From Dokdonella_A sp963775445 (GTDB lineage: Bacteria > Pseudomonadota > Gammaproteobacteria > Xanthomonadales > Rhodanobacteraceae): 64,000 nt of DNA. Shown one piece after another: positions 1-7,392 of this stretch. Position 1 is the first letter of the stretch, and each line of letters begins with the position of its first letter. The position numbers were made by a program, and so were the translations under genes. The notes under the pieces were generated by a model that was given only the letters and a program-made list of their open reading frames with translations, made no database searches and had not been told where the DNA came from. The stretch spans positions 1,116,001 to 1,180,000 of the forward strand of contig CAVZIT010000004.1 in NCBI GenBank assembly GCA_963775445.1, given 5' to 3'.

Positions 1-885
1 GTCGCGCTGGCGCACGATGAACAGCGTGCCGATCAGCACCGACAGCACGCCGAGCACGATCAGGGCGGCGTGCGGCAGCGCACCGGCGCTGGCGGCATCG
101 GTCGCGGCCAGGGTGCGCACGATGCCGAGCATCGCCGTATTCAACAGCGCGCCCGACAGCATCGCCGAAACCGGCGCCGGGCCTTCGCTGTGCGCATCGG
201 GCAACCAGCTGTGCATCGGCGCCAGACCGACCTTGACGCCGTAGCCGATCAGCGTCAGCAGGAATCCCAGGCGCAGCAGCACCGGATTCATGCGCGGTGC
301 CACGTCGGCAAGAATCTGCCAGGTGAGATCGTACGTCGGCCCAAGCACCAGGCTGCCGCCCCAATACAGCATGACGATTCCGAGCAGGGCGATGCTGATG
401 CCTGCGGAAACGATGATGATGTATTTCCACGCCGCTTCCATGCTTTCCGCGCGACGCTCGAAGCCGACCAGGAACGTGCTCACCAGCGTGGTCAGTTCGA
501 TCGCGATCCAGTACACGCCGAGATTGTTGACCATTGGCGCGACCAACATGGTCAACGCGAAACCGGCGAACAGCGCGTAGAACATCGGCAGGCGCCGGTC
601 GCCGTCCTCCTCGTGGCGCATGTAGCCGATCGCATGCAGCGACGCGAGCAGATACACGACTGCCACGCACAGCAATGTCCAGGCGCCGAATCGGTCCAGG
701 AACAGATAACCCGCAGCGAAGATGCGCGGCGCCGCCGGCGCGAATGGTAGCGAAACCGTGGCGGCAAACGCCGCGATGCTCGCCGCGAGATTGCACCATT
801 CCGCAAGACGCGCGTTGCGCGTGAGTAGCGCGACGGCGATGACGATGGCCGGCGCCAGCAGAATGATGACCAGGCGTGGATCCAT
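1..885 (-). CDS. hyfF: Hydrogenase-4 component F-like proton-pumping membrane subunit (partial)
   Basis: The gene enters from the left edge, so only the first 295 codons are present. The product is a polytopic membrane protein of the NuoL/M/N-MrpD antiporter family. The diagnostic stretch is KVGLAPMHSWLPDAHSEGP followed by PVSAMLSGALLN, which carries the Lys and His residues of the proton channel and matches HyfF better than NuoM. HyfF subunits translocate protons in Hyf or formate-hydrogenlyase-like complexes. The ATG lies one base after the hyfE stop (TGACATG), implying coupled translation. The catalytic NiFe-like and iron-sulfur subunits, if present, would lie beyond the edge. Confidence 0.88.
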   Translation of the reverse strand, partial: MDPRLVIILLAPAIVIAVALLTRNARLAEWCNLAASIAAFAATVSLPFAPAAPRIFAAGYLFLDRFGAWTLLCVAVVYLLASLHAIGYMRHEEDGDRRLPMFYALFAGFALTMLVAPMVNNLGVYWIAIELTTLVSTFLVGFERRAESMEAAWKYIIIVSAGISIALLGIVMLYWGGSLVLGPTYDLTWQILADVAPRMNPVLLRLGFLLTLIGYGVKVGLAPMHSWLPDAHSEGPAPVSAMLSGALLNTAMLGIVRTLAATDAASAGALPHAALIVLGVLSVLIGTLFIVRQRD

Positions 886-886
886 G

Positions 887-1576
887 TCAGCCCGTCAGCC
901 TTTGCAGTTCGTGACTGCTGGTGCTACCGACGTGCGCGAGCAGATAGCGGACCAATACGCCGAAACACGACACCGCGATCAACAGATCGAACAGCAGCAC
1001 GAGTTCGATCAGTATCGGCATCCCGGGGATCAGGATCTGCGAGCCGAGGAAGATGCCGTTCTCCAGTACCATGATGCCGAGGATCTGGCTGATCGCTTCG
1101 CGGCGTAGTGCCAGAATCAGAAAACCAATCAGTTTCATCGACAGCATCACCGTCAGCGCCAGCACCACGGTGTTCTGTGCCAGACCCAGCGCGTCGGCGA
1201 TGCGATAGGCAACCAGCAACGCGAACACCACCGCGATCGCGCCGATCAGCAGGCTGGTCGAGGGTTGCAGGATCGGATGCATCTCGCGGTCGGCCTTGAG
1301 TCGACGCAGGATGCGCAGCACCAGCCACGGCAATACCAGTCCGCGGAACAGCGCGGTCAGCGCCGCGACCGCGTACAGCTCGCGATAGTGTCCGTAATAA
1401 CCGATCGTCGCCGACAGCAGTGCGATCAACCAAGACTGTGCGGCGAACGCGTACAGATAGTCCTTGAGCCAGCGCGAACCCAGCATCACGAACGCCAGCA
1501 CCAGACACAGGATCGCCAGCAGGCTGAACAAGGAGGCGGCGAGCGGATCGAGGTTCGCGGCTAGCATCGGTATCAC
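887..1576 (-). CDS. hyfE: Hydrogenase-4 component E-like membrane subunit
   Basis: A 229-residue, very hydrophobic protein with about six membrane helices. It resembles HyfE, the NuoK-like small subunit of hydrogenase-4-type complexes with an extended N-terminus. Typical features are acidic and polar residues within helices and a C-terminal half rich in LILxLxREAI and GxxxLENGIF-like motifs. The first possible start is GTG at 1576, ten bases after the hyfC stop and behind GGGA; an ATG three codons later (1567) is an alternative. It sits between hyfC and hyfF in the order seen in hyf clusters. Confidence 0.85.
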   Translation of the reverse strand: MIPMLAANLDPLAASLFSLLAILCLVLAFVMLGSRWLKDYLYAFAAQSWLIALLSATIGYYGHYRELYAVAALTALFRGLVLPWLVLRILRRLKADREMHPILQPSTSLLIGAIAVVFALLVAYRIADALGLAQNTVVLALTVMLSMKLIGFLILALRREAISQILGIMVLENGIFLGSQILIPGMPILIELVLLFDLLIAVSCFGVLVRYLLAHVGSTSSHELQRLTG

Positions 1577-1586
1577 CCGAATCCCA

Positions 1587-2528
1587 TCACTTGATCTGGT
1601 TGGCGATCACGGCCAGCACGGCGAGCATGAATGCAGCCGCGAGCGGTTCCTGGTAGCGGTAGAAACGAAGGCGCGATTGAGCTGTCTCGACGACTATCAC
1701 TACCAGTGCGACGAGCGCGAATTTGGCGAGCAACGCAACCGTCGCTGCGCCGATGCCGAACGAAGTGCCCGCTTTCGACAGGCCCCACGGGAGCAGCAAC
1801 ACGTTGACGAAAATGATGTAGAGAATGAACTGCTTCATCATTGACGCCCACTTGAGCAGCGCCAGCAGTGGTCCGGAATATTCGAGGATGCGCGCCTCCT
1901 CGATCATGTAGACCTCGATGCGGGTGCTGGAATGGATCGGCAGGCGATCGGTTTCCACCAGCAGCAACACGAAAAACGCCATCACGAGGAACAGGTGGGT
2001 CGGAGCCCAGTACACTGCCGGCTGTTCAACCAGCAGATGGTTGACCACGAACGGCAGCATCGATTGCGCAATCAGCGTGATGCCGACAAGCACCAGGATC
2101 AGGATGGGCTCGGCAAGGATGGTGAGCATCACCGTGCGGCTGCTGCCAATGCCCCCATAGGCGCTGCCGGTATCGAGCGCCGCCAGGTTCACGAAGAAGG
2201 TGCCGACAGTGAGGATCAGTCCGCCGCCCAGGATGTCGCCCATGTTGGACAGCGGCAGCGGATAGTTGGTCAGCACCGGGATCAGGATCGGTACCGTCAT
2301 CATCGCGGTGAAAGCGACCAGCGGCGCGGCCCAGAACACCCACGAGGCCGATTGCGGCATGAGCTGTTGCTTGCGGAACAACTTGGCCAGGTCGCGGTAG
2401 GGTTGCAGCAGCGAAGGACCGCGCCCGCGCTGCACGCGTTCTTCGTAGCGATGGATGAAGCCCTGCAGCAGCGGCGCCAGCAGCAATACGGCGAGAACTT
2501 GTGCGATCTGGGCGAGAATGTCGCGCAA
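1587..2528 (-). CDS. hyfC: Hydrogenase-4 component C-like (NuoH-type) membrane subunit
   Basis: A 313-residue NuoH/HyfC-family protein. The N-terminal region has the RGRGPSLLQPYRDLAKLF motif typical of HyfC and formate hydrogenlyase subunit 4. Further on, ETDRLPIHSS and IEEARILEYSG correspond to the conserved loop that anchors the peripheral arm. The start is TTG: an in-frame TGA lies only two codons upstream and the next in-frame Met is past residue 55, after the conserved motif. The start lies just after the DUF190 stop, so re-initiation is likely. No hyfB-like gene precedes it, unlike canonical hyf order. Confidence 0.88.
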   Translation of the reverse strand: MRDILAQIAQVLAVLLLAPLLQGFIHRYEERVQRGRGPSLLQPYRDLAKLFRKQQLMPQSASWVFWAAPLVAFTAMMTVPILIPVLTNYPLPLSNMGDILGGGLILTVGTFFVNLAALDTGSAYGGIGSSRTVMLTILAEPILILVLVGITLIAQSMLPFVVNHLLVEQPAVYWAPTHLFLVMAFFVLLLVETDRLPIHSSTRIEVYMIEEARILEYSGPLLALLKWASMMKQFILYIIFVNVLLLPWGLSKAGTSFGIGAATVALLAKFALVALVVIVVETAQSRLRFYRYQEPLAAAFMLAVLAVIANQIK

Positions 2529-2531
2529 CGG

Positions 2532-2867
2532 TCAGTCGCCGACGCCGGTGACACCGAATTCGGCTGGCAGCTCGGCGTAGAACATCGACAGTTTTTCGTC
2601 CGCGACGAGTTTGAGCAGACGGTCGGCCTCTTCGAAAGTAACCACGAAGTCCACGCGCACGGTGAGGTCGCCGGCCAGTTCGAAGAAATGCTGCTCGTGC
2701 ATCACGCCGTGTCGACCGAAGCCGGCGATCGCGCGGAACGCGCTGCCACCGTGGATGCCCATTTTTTTCGCTGCTTCGAGCAGCCATTCGTATAGGAGAA
2801 TGCCGTGATGGCGACGGTTTTCGTGCGCGAAAAAGCGCAGGTACACGCCTTGCGTCCGGTTCGTCAT
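2532..2867 (-). CDS. DUF190 family protein
   Basis: A 111-residue soluble protein of the DUF190 family, with the typical YLRFFAHENRRHHGILLYEW opening and the GSAFRAIAGFG core. DUF190 proteins are small ferredoxin-like folds often encoded beside crcB fluoride channels. Their biochemical role is not settled, and a regulatory or ligand-binding part in fluoride export is only inferred from linkage. The ATG overlaps the crcB stop (ATGA), so both are translated from the same riboswitch-controlled message. Confidence 0.85.
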   Translation of the reverse strand: MTNRTQGVYLRFFAHENRRHHGILLYEWLLEAAKKMGIHGGSAFRAIAGFGRHGVMHEQHFFELAGDLTVRVDFVVTFEEADRLLKLVADEKLSMFYAELPAEFGVTGVGD

Positions 2868-3256
2868 GTCAGTGCCCTCGCGATACCTTGCACCAGAATG
2901 AAGCCGATCACCGTCATCGCCAGCGTGCCGATCAGATGCAGACCAATGATCGCCAGCGCCCATGCGTATTCCTGACGCAGCATCAGTGTCACCGTCTCCG
3001 CGGAGAACGTGGAAAACGTGGTCAGGCCGCCGAGGAAACCGGTCGTGACGAACAGGCGCAATTCGGGCGACAGCGCCTGGAATTGCGTGAACAGCGCCAT
3101 CACGATGCCCATCATCAGTCCGCCACATAGATTCGCCGCGAGCGTACCAAGCGGAACGGTCGGAAACATCGGGTTGAGCCCCAGCCCGAACACGTAGCGC
3201 AGACACGCGCCAAGAAAGGCGCCAGCGCCAATGGCAAGAAACGCGGTTAAGGCCAT
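2864..3256 (-). CDS. crcB: Fluoride channel/exporter CrcB (Fluc)
   Basis: A 130-residue, four-helix membrane protein. The family signature GFLGGLTTFSTFS lies at residues 73-85. The conserved Asn is in the second helix (AAN, about residue 42), and the early motif reads GACLRY where GA.RY is usual. Fluc proteins assemble as antiparallel dimers that expel fluoride passively. Function is strongly supported by the fluoride riboswitch in its leader. It is the first gene of a leftward operon and overlaps the DUF190 gene by four bases. The start has a GAGGA ribosome site six bases upstream. Confidence 0.95.
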   Translation of the reverse strand: MALTAFLAIGAGAFLGACLRYVFGLGLNPMFPTVPLGTLAANLCGGLMMGIVMALFTQFQALSPELRLFVTTGFLGGLTTFSTFSAETVTLMLRQEYAWALAIIGLHLIGTLAMTVIGFILVQGIARALT

Positions 3257-3259
3257 GTC

Positions 3260-3286
3260 GGTTCCTCGTGGTTCACGGAGGGAACC
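3260..3286 (-). promoter_or_regulatory. Alternative hairpins around the crcB ribosome-binding site
   Basis: In the message, GGTTCC-C-TC can pair with GAGGAACC, which contains the GAGGA ribosome site, giving about eight base pairs with one bulge. The same 5' arm can instead form a short hairpin with the nearer GAACC and leave the ribosome site free. Two mutually exclusive folds downstream of an aptamer suggest a translational expression platform. The pairing is visible in the sequence; the switching mechanism is inferred. Confidence 0.45.
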
Positions 3287-3350
3287 CGATATGCGCGCGC
3301 GCGGCTGTCGTCCTCCAGGCGACGCCTACACGCGCGCCGGGTTGCCCGGC

Positions 3351-3452
3351 TCGGGTAGGCATCATTAGCCTCGCGGCGTTTGCCGCCCGCTCATCGGCCA
3401 CGAAATCACAGGCCGGAAATTCACGGACGCGGGAGGAATGCCATCTCCCCTG
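3351..3452 (-). promoter_or_regulatory. Fluoride riboswitch (crcB motif)
   Basis: On the minus strand the aptamer begins GGGGAGATGGCATTCCTCCC (3450-3431), the 5' hallmark of the crcB motif. It ends with GGCTAATGATGCCTACCCGA (3370-3351), the conserved 3' segment. GGCAT of the first part can pair with ATGCC of the second to form the characteristic pseudoknot. A variable GC-rich hairpin lies between. The element sits about 95 bases before the crcB start, exactly where this class is expected. Fluoride binding would relieve repression of the downstream operon. Confidence 0.93.
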
Positions 3453-3462
3453 TTGCACGGTG

Positions 3463-3493
3463 ATGGTAACTCGAAGATGCCACCAGACGTCAA
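3463..3493 (-). promoter_or_regulatory. Candidate promoter of the crcB-hyf operon
   Basis: On the minus strand TTGACG (3493-3488) is followed after 18 or 19 bases by TTACCA/TACCAT (3469-3463). A transcript starting about seven bases later would begin just ahead of the fluoride aptamer, which supports the assignment. The spacing is slightly long, so it is tentative. Confidence 0.4.
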
Positions 3494-3563
3494 GTGTCTG
3501 TTTGGTCGCCCATGTTGAGTCCCCGTGACGGACGGCAATCGAGCTCCCCGCGATCGACCAGGC

Positions 3564-4114
3564 TCAGACGTGGTTTGAAAGCAGCCCGCGCTGAATCAGA
3601 AAATCACGCGCATTCGCCGCATCTTGTTCGAACCACACCCGCGTGCAACCGAGGCGGAACGAATAACCCCAGGCATCCATGTCGCGCATCGCGCGATCGC
3701 GGCCGAATCCCGGCAACTCGTCGGCCAGCACGATCTGGAGATAGCACGCCGCTTCTTCCTCGGCGATCGAATCGGTCGCGTCGGTGTGCACGGCTTTTCG
3801 TCCGCGAGGAGAATCTGCAGGTAGCAGGCTGCCTCTTCCTCCGCGATGGAATCGGTCGCATCGGTGTGCACGGTCGCGCGACTCGCGGGATCGAGAACTA
3901 TCAGATGACACGCCTCGTGCAGCAGCGAGTGGAGGGGTGTGTCGCCGCGGGCATGGACCGTCGTACCGATCACGCCGGCCTCAGGCTCTCCCCAGTAGCT
4001 CCCCGGTATCGGGGTGTCGTCGGGCACGACGGCAAGCGCGATGCCATGTCTGGCAAGCACGGCGCTCGCCGTGGCGACATCGATGTCGATGAGCCTCACG
4101 ACTGCTGTGGCCAC
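3564..4114 (-). pseudogene. HEACH metallopeptidase-like protein, frame broken by an 80-nt repeat
   Basis: The intact family member would be roughly 155-190 residues. From the GTG at 4114 (22 bases after the minE stop) the first frame runs through LLHEACHLIVL, an HExxH-type zinc motif at about residues 66-70. It then reaches a segment VHTDATDSIAEEEAACYLQI. That segment is then encoded a second time 80 bases on, in another frame, which continues LADELPGFGR, MDAWGYSFRLG and WFEQDAANARDFL to the natural C-terminus. Because 80 is not a multiple of three, the first frame runs into nonsense ending at 3596. I recall similar conserved proteins in other proteobacteria; the function is unknown. It is either a pseudogene or an assembly artefact. 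Confidence 0.72.
3721..3873 (-). repeat. Diverged 80-nt-period tandem repeat inside the metallopeptidase gene
   Basis: Copies at 3721-3793 and 3801-3873 align at an offset of 80. In the best-matching 60 bases there are eight differences, and every one falls at the same codon phase (spacings are multiples of three). Both copies therefore encode the same peptide with different wobble bases. A recent slippage duplication would give identical copies. Confidence 0.85.
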
Positions 4115-4136
4115 GGAATTCTCGCGGCTCGGCGAA

Positions 4137-4424
4137 TCAGGTTTCACCGGACGCGGAGTCCGATGCGCGCACGGTCTTGTCCGGTAATGCGATCGAAAGC
4201 TCCAGCAGATCCTGGTTTTCCCGATGGGTGACCTGCACGTCGACCGCGGCGGCATCAACGTTCACGTACTTGTGGATCATCGCCAACAGTTCGCGGCGCA
4301 ACAGTGGCAAGTAGTCGGGGCAGCCGGGGCGCTCGTGTTCCTGTGTAACAACAATGCGCAGCCGATCCTTGTCGACTTGAGCGGCATTCTTTGGCCGCGC
4401 GCGCAGGAAATCCAACAATCCCAT
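4137..4424 (-). CDS. minE: Cell division topological specificity factor MinE
   Basis: A 95-residue protein beginning MGLLDFLRAR, the amphipathic membrane-targeting helix of MinE. It is followed by the MinD-contacting segment with KDRLRIVVTQEH and the dimeric C-terminal domain (LLRRELLAMIHKYVNVD). MinE drives MinCD oscillation and restricts septation to midcell. I chose the ATG at 4424 because it matches the family N-terminus; earlier codons read basic nonsense. No minC or minD lies in the window; the upstream gene is an acetyltransferase 33 bases away. Confidence 0.92.
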   Translation of the reverse strand: MGLLDFLRARPKNAAQVDKDRLRIVVTQEHERPGCPDYLPLLRRELLAMIHKYVNVDAAAVDVQVTHRENQDLLELSIALPDKTVRASDSASGET

Positions 4425-4457
4425 GTCAATTCGTCGGCGAAGTCGGCGTCGCTGCAC

Positions 4458-5075
4458 TCAGCCGCCGCTGGCCGCCCGCGCGAGGCCCGAGACGTCCTCG
4501 TTGCCCGAGCGTTCCGCAAGCCAGGGAAGATCCGGCAACTTGCCGGGTGCGCCGAAAAGATAGGTTTCGCGCACGAACGGATAGCTGCACAGATCCTTGG
4601 TCAACATCGAAACGCGCCGTCCGATTCCCGGCATGATTTGTTGGCCGATTTCGTGAAAGCCCCAGGTCCCATGGAACAGCAGCGAGATGTCATCGCGTGG
4701 CTCGAGGAACACTTCGCAGGTCAAGGTCGGCACGCGCAGTTCGGCATAACTGGTCACATCGGCGTAGAAGATCCTTCCCAACCCGAGCCTGCGGTGCGCT
4801 CGTGCGACGACGATGCGATCTATGTAGGCGAACTGCGCGCAATGTTCTCGAAACCACTGGTGATTCGGGCTGGCATATGCCGCGTCTTCACGCAGCGCGA
4901 GCAGGAACCCGGCGATGTGCCCATCCACTTCGGCGACTCGAAAGTAGCAGGCGTTGTCGAAAAACCAGCGGGTGGCAGCGCCATCCAGCGGTAAAATCGT
5001 CGGTCCAGCGGCATTATTGAGCGCGAGCACCGAATCCAGCTCGTGCGCCTGCACGTCGCGGATGGCAAGGGCCAT
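4458..5075 (-). CDS. GNAT family N-acetyltransferase
   Basis: A 205-residue protein with a GNAT fold: IRDVQAHELDSVLALNNAA at the N-terminus, a central strand AEVDGHIAGFLLAL, and the acetyl-CoA motif YIDRIVVARAHRRLGLGRIFY. The end is less typical. The substrate is unknown. The start at 5075 has GGAG eight bases upstream; longer readings lack family similarity. It lies upstream of minE on the same strand and may be cotranscribed with it. It diverges from the sensor kinase gene at 5342. Confidence 0.82.
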   Translation of the reverse strand: MALAIRDVQAHELDSVLALNNAAGPTILPLDGAATRWFFDNACYFRVAEVDGHIAGFLLALREDAAYASPNHQWFREHCAQFAYIDRIVVARAHRRLGLGRIFYADVTSYAELRVPTLTCEVFLEPRDDISLLFHGTWGFHEIGQQIMPGIGRRVSMLTKDLCSYPFVRETYLFGAPGKLPDLPWLAERSGNEDVSGLARAASGG

Positions 5076-5341
5076 GCGTTGCTCCAGCGAGAGAGTCCAA
5101 TGCAGCCGAGGGTTCGGCCCGTGAGCGCGCATTATCGCATGGGGTCCCGCGCTCGTCATCGATGCGGATGCGTGCAAACGTTAATGAAACGTAACCTGCC
5201 CGTCCTGAGCCGTCTCGCTCGGGGGCGCCTCGATGATGGTTTGCCATCGATAGCCGAAACCGCTCGGTTGCCCGCGATCTGACCGCGGACGTCGACGTCG
5301 CAAATGACTTGAGGCAGGTTACGCGGCGCGTTGCGCGGCCT

Positions 5342-6535
5342 ATGATGGCACCGATGAAATGGCCCCATCTCAATCATATCCAGTTGCTGCGATACGCCGG
5401 TCTGTTCACCTATGCATGCGTGGGCTTTCCGTTGCTGCGCTATCAATTCCTGGTCGAAGACATGCTGCGCCAGCAGCGCCCGGCGTACTACGTCGACTTG
5501 TGGCTCGGTTGCTATTTGCTGTTCGGCCTGGTTTTCTGGTTCCTTACCCACAACCTCGGCGTGCGCCGGGTCTCGCTCGCACAGCGCCTGGGCCAGCTCG
5601 TCTTGCTGCTGGTATTGAACGGTAGTGCGCTGGTGATCGGCTGGCTGAGCCAGAGCGGCTTGTGCGCGATGCTGTTCGTTGTCATCGCGGTGGTACTGCC
5701 GTGGCTCTTGCCATTCCGGGTCGGGATCGCCTGGATGGTACTGCAGAATTTTTCGCAGTTGCCGGTGTTTGCGAGCATTTCGCTTTTCAGCATCGGCGAT
5801 GCGTTTTTGCAATCGAGCCTGTATCTTGGTGTCGCCGCGCTCGCGTTCGTGACTTCGCTCGTCGCCAAACGCCAGGCCGAAGCGCGCGACGAGCAAAGAC
5901 GCCTGAATGCGGAGTTGCGCGCGACGCGCGCGCTGCTGGCCGAATCGACGCGCCTGGCCGAACGCATGCGCATCTCGCGCGAGCTGCACGATCTGATCGG
6001 CCATCACCTGACCGCGCTCAGCCTCAATCTCGAAGTCGCGAGCCACCTGGTGCAGGCTCCCGCGCAGGAACATATCCGCCAGGCGCAGTCGATTGCCAAG
6101 CTGCTTCTTGCGGATGTGCGCGAAGTCGTCAGCCAGCTGCGCGAGGACGACAGCATCGATCTGACCGAGGCACTCGCCGGATTGACCGAAGGCGTACCAG
6201 GTTTGGCCATCCATCTCGACCTGCCGCCGCGGCTGTGCGTGGATGATCCCAAACGCGCGCAAGTGCTGTTGCGTTGCGCGCAGGAGATCATCACCAACAC
6301 CGTGCGCCATGCCGGGGCACGGAATTTGTGGCTGCGTTTCGAGCGCGAAGGGGCCGGGCCGCTGGTAATCCACGCGCGCGACGATGGACGCGGCGCCGCC
6401 GATTTCGCGGACGGCAACGGCCTGACGGGCATGCGCGAGCGGCTCGCCCAATACGGCGGTCGCATTCAGATCGCCACGGGCAAGGACCGCGGCTTCGCGC
6501 TCGATGCGTGGCTGCCATCGGAGGCGCTGTCATGA
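5342..6535 (+). CDS. Sensor histidine kinase (NarL/DesK-type, HisKA_3)
   Basis: A roughly 397-residue kinase. About five or six membrane helices fill residues 10-165. A coiled linker follows, then the HisKA_3 dimerization box ISRELHDLIGHHLTALS with the phospho-acceptor His near residue 216. The ATPase domain has its N box at EIITNTVRHA and glycine boxes DDGRGA and GNGLTGMRERL. There is no recognizable periplasmic sensor domain, so the signal is probably membrane-related as in DesK. The ATG at 5342 is one of three clustered Met codons with no strong ribosome site; a TTG at 5309 is less likely. It overlaps the regulator gene by ATGA. Confidence 0.88.
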   Translation: MMAPMKWPHLNHIQLLRYAGLFTYACVGFPLLRYQFLVEDMLRQQRPAYYVDLWLGCYLLFGLVFWFLTHNLGVRRVSLAQRLGQLVLLLVLNGSALVIGWLSQSGLCAMLFVVIAVVLPWLLPFRVGIAWMVLQNFSQLPVFASISLFSIGDAFLQSSLYLGVAALAFVTSLVAKRQAEARDEQRRLNAELRATRALLAESTRLAERMRISRELHDLIGHHLTALSLNLEVASHLVQAPAQEHIRQAQSIAKLLLADVREVVSQLREDDSIDLTEALAGLTEGVPGLAIHLDLPPRLCVDDPKRAQVLLRCAQEIITNTVRHAGARNLWLRFEREGAGPLVIHARDDGRGAADFADGNGLTGMRERLAQYGGRIQIATGKDRGFALDAWLPSEALS

Positions 6536-7173
6536 TTTCCGTTTGCCTGGTCGACGATCAGACCCTGGTGCGCCAGGGGATCCGCTCACTGCTGGAATTG
6601 TCGGACTCAATTCGCGTGGTTGCCGAAGCCGGCGACGGCAAGCAGGCGATCGAGCTGATCCCGCAACTCAAACCCGATGTGGTGCTGCTCGACATGCGCA
6701 TGCCCGGGATGTCCGGCCTCGAAGTTTTGAATGCGCTTGCGGCCTCGAATCAACTGCCGCCGACCATCATCCTGACCACATTCGACGATGATCAGCTGGT
6801 TCTCGGGGGCCTCAAGGCCGGCGCGCGTGGTTACCTGCTCAAGGACGTGTCGCTCGATCAACTGGTCGACGCGGTCAAGACGGTCGCCGGCGGGGCCTCG
6901 CTGGTCGCGCCGGTGGTCACGCAGCGGTTGCTTTCCGGACTCGAGCGCATGCACAACGACTTTGTCAGCCTCGATAGACCCGATCCGTTGACCGAACGCG
7001 AGACCGAAATCCTGCGCTTGATGGCCGGTGGGTACAGCAACAAGGAAATCGCCAACTCGCTCAATGTCGCGGAAGGCACGGTGAAGAATCACGTGTCGAA
7101 CATCCTGTCCAAGCTGGGTGTTCGCGATCGCACGCGAGCAGTGCTCAAGGCATTCGAACTCGGTATCGTGTAA
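6532..7173 (+). CDS. NarL/FixJ-family response regulator
   Basis: A 213-residue regulator. The receiver domain (residues 1-120) has the acidic pair in VDDQ, phospho-acceptor Asp54 in LLDMRMPGMSG and the conserved Lys in LLKDVS. The LuxR-type helix-turn-helix (about 148-205) reads LTERETEILRLMAGGYSNKEI and then EGTVKNHVSNILSKLGV. It is translationally coupled to the kinase and surely its partner. Its target is not evident; the next gene encodes a membrane-anchored SRPBCC protein 219 bases on. Confidence 0.93.
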   Translation: MISVCLVDDQTLVRQGIRSLLELSDSIRVVAEAGDGKQAIELIPQLKPDVVLLDMRMPGMSGLEVLNALAASNQLPPTIILTTFDDDQLVLGGLKAGARGYLLKDVSLDQLVDAVKTVAGGASLVAPVVTQRLLSGLERMHNDFVSLDRPDPLTERETEILRLMAGGYSNKEIANSLNVAEGTVKNHVSNILSKLGVRDRTRAVLKAFELGIV

Positions 7174-7275
7174 TGCCTGCTGAGGCCAGGGTCGAAGTCG
7201 AGTGACCTCGGCGTAGCCATTCCGCACCATAGTCAAGTACCATGCGCCCTTCGAGCCGAGCGCGACCGATGCGAT

Positions 7276-7340
7276 CGTGCGAGAACGTGCGAGAATGGGA
7301 GTGCGCCGAGGCGCGCTCCATCGGTCGGTTGGCGACCGAT
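7276..7340. promoter_or_regulatory. Tandem decamer and hairpin upstream of the SRPBCC gene
   Basis: CGTGCGAGAA occurs twice head to tail at 7276-7295. A perfect inverted repeat ATCGGTCG-gttgg-CGACCGAT follows at 7320-7340. Both lie in the 219-base gap between the response-regulator stop and the next gene, so they could be a regulator site or a terminator. The function is inferred only from position. Confidence 0.3.
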
Positions 7341-7392
7341 CAGTTGACGGCAGGGGCCGGCGGCGCCGCATCAAGTCCTGGAGATGGCTGGA

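Noticed and set aside
5156..6451. A 431-codon minus-strand open frame
   Set aside because: It is antisense to a clear histidine kinase and contains no recognizable motif.
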